From Ophiura sarsii (lineage: Eukaryota; Echinodermata; Ophiuroidea; Amphilepidida; Ophiuridae), in contig CM069446.1 in assembly GCA_035610835.1 (NCBI GenBank), forward strand, positions 54,488,148 through 54,552,147: a DNA stretch of 64,000 nucleotides. Reading direction: 5' to 3'. Position 1 is the stretch's first letter. The number at the start of each line of letters is the position of its first letter. The position numbers were made by a program, and so were the translations under genes. Of the stretch, positions 58,101 through 64,000 are shown one piece after another. The notes below the pieces were generated by a model. That model was not told where the DNA came from. It saw only the letters and a list, made by a program, of their open reading frames with translations, and did not search any database.

Positions 58101-58597
58101 TCTCATCGATCATGCTCATAAAAATATTAGTAGGTTGATTTTTTTTATACCTCGCAGTTCAATTTTGTTCTGGATTGATCGATCCCTGGTGTTTTTTATT
58201 TTTTAATTTTACTTTTGTATTCACTTCATGTAGGACATGCCTATAAAGTGCACACAAAACATGACTTTATTGTTCCCCTATACAAAACAAAAACCAAGCC
58301 CAGTGAACAATTATTAAATTATCAATCAGTCTCATATTGTCCATATATTTACAATTATATTTTTGCAGTAAGCTATTTTCGTGATTTGATTCATTTCTGT
58401 TTCCATGAAAGTCATGGTAATACTTAATACCTAATTGTTTGTTGAAGAGAAAGTATGTCAAACCTGATAATTAAATTGTCAATCAAGAAATACAAAGTGT
58501 AAATATAAATAAATGCACATGAACATTTGTGCTATTGAATAATATAAATACTATATAAATACTGGAAGTGCGACTAGCGCATCTAATAAGTCTATTT

Positions 58598-58814
58598 AAT
58601 ATAAAACAACTTAATTTCACAGCAACTTAATTTTGCGAATTAGCATTTAGTCAACTATTTGCGGCAATTTAATTTCGCTAGTTTGTAACACCTTCCTATT
58701 ATGATTATAACCATTATAAATAATATATTAAACTGGTAGCAATTTAATTTGGCGAATCAGATCGCTTTAATAGCGAAATTAAATTGCTAGCGAAATTATA
58801 AGTTGTTTTACAGG
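58598..58814. mobile_element. Palindromic MITE built from TTAATTTCGC motifs
   Basis: Inverted ends TAAAACAACTTA(A/TA)TTTC enclose repeated direct and inverted copies of AATTTAATTTCGCTAGC. No coding capacity. Confidence 0.6.
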
Positions 58815-59202
58815 TATGAGTATTAGCCAGTCAGTGCATTGCAGGGGTGTGTTGTAATGTTACACTAGTCTGTTCATGTAATCAAGTAAACATGTTAATT
58901 ATCTATGCACTATACTCACAGCATGCAGTGTGTAACTTTATGGTATATTCAACGTCTATGGGTATACATATTAAAAGTTTTCTTTGCTGTGGCAGGGTGT
59001 GTACATGTACACTGAGCAAAACCACTGGTTTTGAATATCTGTGAGTGCACAATCTGTTCATAAAAAAATGTAATAGAATTTGATAGAGCTAGGCCTAGGC
59101 AAATTAAAAATAACAACATGTTGAGGGTCCTGACTTTTTCCAAAAAAAAGAGGCCCTTTTTTATTTTTCATTTTTTCCCACTTCAGGGCAAAATTGCCCT
59201 AA

Positions 59203-59227
59203 GGGACGCACCATTAGATTTTCCGGT

Positions 59228-59258
<31 letters not shown>

Positions 59259-59415
59259 GGGGGGGTAGGAAGTTTTTGGAAGAAAAAAAAAGTCACCCCC
59301 TGATGAGTAAAAAAAATTATAAAAATTAAATATGAATGGATACATCAACAAACAAAAAATTCGCCGCCTTCGGCGGCGCAACAAAAAAAATCACCCCTTA
59401 CGGCGGCCAAAAAAA
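59203..59415. mobile_element. GGGACGCACC-ended MITE, second copy, cut by the gap
   Basis: GGGACGCACCATTAGATTTTC, a G tract and GTAGGAAGTTTTTGGA, then CCCCTGATGAGTAAAA. This corresponds to the element at 8984-9234 read in reverse. The interior holds a GCCGCCTTCGGCGGC hairpin. The right end is lost in the gap. Confidence 0.7.
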
Positions 59416-59515
59416 NNNNNNNNNNNNNNNNNNNNNNNNNNNNNNNNNNNNNNNNNNNNNNNNNNNNNNNNNNNNNNNNNNNNNNNNNNNNNNNNNNNNN
59501 NNNNNNNNNNNNNNN
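59416..59515. other. Assembly gap (100 N)
   Basis: Exactly 100 undetermined bases, a conventional placeholder, so the true length is unknown. It follows a G-rich MITE that probably blocked assembly. Confidence 0.97.
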
Positions 59516-61490
59516 TAAATACACGCATATTAAAAATTAAAATATTAAAAACTGCTTATAAAATAAAGAAATTAAAACAAATAAACATGGGAAAACATTA
59601 ATAAATAAAAAGTGGTTAAATAAATAAATGAATAATTATGTAGATAATTAATAATATAAAAAGTAAATAAGTAAATATAGAAATATTCAAATGAATAAAT
59701 TTTACATTCAATTTAAGTTTTAAATATGTCATATATATTCAATTAATTTGATTAGAATTATATTCAATTTAATATGGCCAATATTCGTTAGTAAAACTAT
59801 GGTTGAAGTAGAATTTATTTGTTTATTATAGAAAAAATTCCATTGAAATGGAATGGGGGCGATCCAAGAGAAAGAATCATGTTTTGTAACCATTTTCTGA
59901 AGCATCTGTTCATTCTGTTGCATACCAAAATACCAGGGATATGGTGTATGTATCTTTCAAACAAAAAAAACACCCCAAATCAAAACACAACAGTCTAAAA
60001 ATAGTACAGGAAACCAATAAAGTTGATGTTTGTGCATGGAGGGGGGAGGTACCATCTGAAGGACACATACTGTAGGTTTATTCTAAAGCAAGCACTATTT
60101 TTTCGCTGCATTTAATGTTCGTGATGCAGAAGAACCCACATTTTTCATCATGAAATGTTTACAAATGTACACCTTTCTAATAATGTCTAATAAGAATACT
60201 AAAAGCTTGTGAGCATGACAATTTCACCAATCCTAGCCAGTCGCGAAATTTTTCATACACATAGATATTTCATGCAAACCTTGACCATGTTTTAGGACAC
60301 AGTTGACACTCTGAGCTTTTCAGTAGTATCTGAGACCACAATTGTAATGTGTATAACATCTGGACAGTTGGGAGATTTCTCTTTAGTCAAACAAGATAAG
60401 CTATTATGTCTCTCTGTTGGGAGTCTAATAACATCTCTCTGATTGAATCATCAAGGCTAAACAAATATAGCTTTGACTCCATCACAGACTGCAGGACTTA
60501 AAATAAACTGCATAGGTACATGTAATTTACAAAGACTACAAAGTAATTTAGACAATTTTCCATATACTAAAAACAAAATGGCAGCCTCCATGTATATGTT
60601 GAAAGACCTAAATGTCCAAGAATATGCAATCTGATGCTATAAGTTGGCGGGCCCGCCAACCAAAAAGTATGGAATTGGTGGGAAAAAGTCTGGAATTCCA
60701 ATGTCTTCTATAGGGGGGGGGGGGGGGGGGGGGGGGGGCATCATTATTATCTGGAATAGCCCAATACAGGTGCGAGAACAAATACAAATGCATGAGAAAT
60801 TGGAGGTAAGATAGCTAAAGGGCTGAGACAAAAGAAAATGTATACATATTATGCAACAAAAATCCTAACTGAAATCAGCTCGAAAAAGTGGAGGTGGAGA
60901 GCTGAGGATCGTGACCGAGGGGAAATTCCCCTCCCACTTGTGTGGTGCCGCCACTGGTAATCAAAGGGGCCTAATCCATCAAACAACAAAGTTCCTCATC
61001 ATAAGAATTGACTAAATCATTGTAAAATTGGTCACATGCTCTTATTTACACAGAGAACAATAGCATGATGCCCACAAAATGTCATGGAATTGTGCGCGTC
61101 AACCTGCCATATCATCCCGGATTCTCAGAGCCATCAAAAGTAATTTGTAAAGTTCTTTTCATTTGCTATTATCCATTTATCACAGAGTAGGCTTATAGTC
61201 GGTTTTTTTCTCGAAAATTGCAAAAATCAGCTTGTTACCGGGCCAGTAGTCAGGTTTTAGGCAATGTGATGATGCTACATGTAACATTTTTGGAATATTC
61301 GTATATGTCAAGTGAAAAGTACAAATTCTTACAATACTAAGTTTTCTTGCGAATTTAAGATTTAATTTGTGTAAGATACAGGGCGTTGCAAAAGAGTGTC
61401 CCACGAGAAACAAAAAATAATTAAAAATACATCCCATGTTGTTTTGTTTTCAACAAAATTGATCATCGGTAATAAGCTCTATTACGGTTT
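59516..61490. other. No gene seen
   Basis: AT-rich start, then unique sequence. Notable items are a perfect 16-bp palindrome TTGGCGGGCCCGCCAA (60643-60658) and a G26 tract (60713-60738). GGTGCCGCCACTG near 60945-60957 looks like a lone hAT end. Confidence 0.45.
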
Positions 61491-61830
61491 AGGCCTTGGG
61501 GTTGAGATAAGCCACGGGGCGGGGGCGGAGACGGCAGGGCGGACGGGGGGGGGGGGGGGGGGAACGGCGGCGTGTCATACGGTAACGAAATAATGTGATT
61601 TCTGATAGAACAAAACATGATATGGTGAATCTAAATTACGTAACATGGTGTCAGATGTGGGATTTGATACTGTATGTGACACGCGGGCGGACAAATATTG
61701 GAGAAATACGCCGCGCTACGGGAGATGGTTAAGGTGAGGCCTTGGCGTTGAGATAAGCCACGGGCGGGGAACTTTAGGCCTTTGGGTTGAGATATGCCAC
61801 GGGGCTGGGCGGGGCGGTGACGAATGGGGT
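61491..61830 (+). repeat. GC-rich diverged repeats
   Basis: AGGCCTT.GGGTTGAGATA.GCCACGGG occurs three times (about 61491, 61736, 61776), separated by G-rich sequence with a G17 tract near 61544. GC content is much higher than in the surroundings. No coding signal. Confidence 0.6.
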
Positions 61831-62194
61831 TGTGTGTAATGATGTAATGTGGTTTGTGAGGCTGGGGGTTAATGACGAAATGTGATGCTAAATTGAGTAA
61901 CGGATATGCCACTCCTATGTGTTTCGTCATAAATTTGCCAACACTTATGTGTTGTTTCATTTTGTAGGTGTCCTATCTGGTAGGCCCTACTCCGTAGCGG
62001 GCGTCCGGCTTGTAAAAGATAATAACCAATGCTGCTTCTGCAACTAAAAAATTGAAACTATTCTTCATCTACTGTATACCAATGACTTAATTACAAAATA
62101 TTGTTGGAAAAAATTGTATATAAAAAGTAAAATAGCATCATATAATTTTAGTATGCCAGTTACTTTTTAGAACCCCTAATGATGATGCCGAGAT

Positions 62195-62416
62195 GGAGGT
62201 GTTTGTTTGTGTGTCAGTTAATATGCATTTAAACCTTTGATTTGTGTGTAGATATGTGAGGGTGTGCAATCCCTGAACAAGAGTTCATGCAATATACAAT
62301 ATTATTAGGGACATAGTGTGAACGATTCCATGTTGATCTATCATGAATATCATCTTGGGTCTACACACAAATCAAAGGTTTTAATGAAGAACTGACACAC
62401 AAAAACAAACACCTCC
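62195..62416. mobile_element. Foldback MITE with GGAGGTGTTTG ends
   Basis: GGAGGTGTTTGTTTGTGTGT.. and its complement enclose about 100 bp. The arms of about 60 bp share CCTTTGATTTGTGTGTAGA. Target duplication is not resolved. Confidence 0.65.
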
Positions 62417-62620
62417 GCCCCAGTTATGTAAAGAGCAGCCCGTATAAATAGTCTCAAAAGCCGGGCTGAAAAGGCCTTTGATTTCCCGCTTTTGCTCATA
62501 TCTCGGTCAATTCTGTACGGTTTTCAGCCATATATAGCTTATAACACTAACATTATAATCATCTTTTATCAGTGCAAAGTTCACGGCGTTTAGTTGCAAA
62601 CTGAGAGAGCCTTTTATGGA

Positions 62621-62640
62621 TACATACATACATACATACA
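62621..62640 (+). repeat. (TACA)n microsatellite
   Basis: Five tandem TACA units. Confidence 0.9.
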
Positions 62641-62641
62641 C

Positions 62642-64000
62642 CCCTACACACAACATACAGCAAATTATAGTAAGATTTTCATTTTAAAGAGCAATGACTA
62701 TTAGTAGCTAGTATGTTATTTATTACTTTGAACTGAAACCAATATGAAGTTTTTGTATCTGTGACTTGCATAGATTGGCAGCATTTATTTCGTCAGTCTT
62801 TTTCGTTGATTGTAATTTGTTTATGTTGTGTTTACATTGTTAACCACGTTAACATTAGTTTATGAAACAGTTTACAATCCTTTTTTATCCTGAAAGTGGC
62901 TCATACACCATAGGTTTGAATAAATCAATGTATAGGCCTACTAACAATTTATACTCGTTCATCATACAGATGTGTATAAATATCTCACAGATTGGTTCCA
63001 ACTATTAAATGTTATCATTCCACCACAAATAATTTCTTGTATAAGAGTTATAATCCACAGTTTTATATCTAACTGCTTATTTTACCCCATCCGTTTATTC
63101 CAAATTTCAATATGTCATTTTTTTGGCAAAATCTTGCAAAAGAAAGATGTGAAAAAGTAAACCCATTTTTGATCTCCGTACTCAATACGTCTTAGCTAAT
63201 TTATTATTCAAATCTTTCAAATGTGATATTACATATGGTAAATTTACTCTTCCGAAATGGTGGTCCTGTATTACTTGGCCACATTTTAGTATGTTCATTA
63301 TATCAGCTTTTCCATTCCACGTGAATTTAAATATTCATTCGTTTACATCTTTCAGATATTCATTTGAGGGATTTGCAAGCATTTGACCAATATGAAGGAT
63401 TCAACGACAGTCTCCACTGGAAACTGTTATGAAAATTTGTTTCAATTTGCAAACCCATTTGGTGCGATCTGATGTATACTTTTGAAATTAGTCCACTAAA
63501 ACATGGACCTATTTTTTGCGACACGGCAATAGCCGTGTTATTTTGCCAACTGTGACATGTAAACGGTAGACCTTTCACTTTGGCAAATACCCATGCTCTC
63601 TCTCCGTCTCTCTCCCCTTCCCCTCTTTTTCTTTTTGTCACAAATTATGTTGTTCAATTAAACATTGGAATTTGATCTAATCTTGAAAACAAATCGGGTT
63701 ATTTCTCTGAAATATGGCACTGATTAAATATAATTGCCAATATACGGCTTTAAGAAATACCGCGGCGGATCCCGGGACGCATTGTCGTGTTAACGATGTG
63801 TTTAAAAGATACCAAGGGTCTTGCAACTATGATTTTGCGCGGCCGCCGCACTATCATCTGACCCCCCCACCCCGGCTGCGCCTAACGATTCCCGATCCGA
63901 ACTAACCACTGATGATAAACATTTATTTGTTGGGGACTTTCTTTCCTCTTCCTTTCTCTTTTCTTCCTTCCCCTTTCTTTTCCTCTTCCCTTCCCCTTTT
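62642..64000. other. No gene seen; polypyrimidine right edge
   Basis: Unique AT-rich sequence. A minus-strand frame at 63360-63641 (93 codons) has no recognised motif. From about 63936 to the window end the plus strand is almost pure C/T, able to form triplex DNA. Confidence 0.45.

Noticed and set aside
60945..60957. hAT element ending in GCCGCCACTG
   Set aside because: Only one end was found. No matching CAGTGGCGGC start or 8-bp duplication was seen nearby.
61381..61412. mariner end (ACAGGGCGTTGCAAAAG..GTCCCACG)
   Set aside because: Resembles an end, but no inverted partner was found within the window.
63360..63641. 93-codon minus-strand frame near the right edge
   Set aside because: No recognisable domain. 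Its Arg/Glu/Gly-rich start comes from a polypyrimidine tract on the other strand.

Overview
The window is AT-rich eukaryotic DNA from what is most likely a marine invertebrate, perhaps an echinoderm, hemichordate or amphioxus-like animal. That placement is an inference from the mix of mobile elements: a CR1/L2-type LINE, mariner/Tc1, hAT, piggyBac and Harbinger MITEs, tRNA-derived SINEs, and a Gag plus SGNH-hydrolase element. I see no host gene. There are no operons and no rRNA, and the only CRISPR-like array is better explained otherwise. One 100-base assembly gap lies at 59416-59515.

Layout. Positions 484-53760 are four tandem, diverged and rearranged copies of one large unit (about 641-16500, 16860-28960, 28965-42100 and 42417-53760), with the tail of an earlier copy at 484-640. 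The unit is built from dead elements: a mariner transposase relic sharing one premature stop in three copies, a possible Penelope-like C-terminal relic, a TTAA-flanked MITE carrying a CTGCAG-centred palindrome, and an AAAGGGAC-ended element. Later insertions broke individual copies, and the sister copies supply the empty sites. These insertions include palindromic TA-flanked MITEs (7383-7902, 12815-13425), a GGGACGCACC MITE (8984-9234), two hAT-like MITEs with exact 8-bp target duplications (37250-37609, 49116-49393), a 5'-truncated LINE (39652-41376) and a Harbinger-like MITE (46440-46551).

The centrepiece is 23122-28926. A TA-flanked terminal-inverted-repeat element sits in unit copy 2, and a second element at 23358-28480 is nested inside it. 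The inner element has the split direct repeats (A1-ORFs-B1-A2-B2) typical of Ngaro/PAT tyrosine-recombinase retroelements. It encodes a long Gag-like protein (tandem CCCH and CCHC zinc fingers) and a separate SGNH-hydrolase exon with the Ser, Asp and His of the active site. Reverse transcriptase, RNase H and tyrosine recombinase are absent. The two A arms match each other without a visible difference, as do the two B arms, so insertion looks recent. The element is probably mobilised in trans.

Two other structures stand out. At 16532-16850 there is an array of about nine 20-bp dyads (CCAGTATCG..CGATACTGG) spaced about 35 bp apart. At 57249-57690 there is an 84-86 bp satellite carrying nine perfect GGGAATTCCC palindromes. 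The right flank (53760-64000) is otherwise unique sequence with scattered MITEs, long poly-G/C tracts and a polypyrimidine end.
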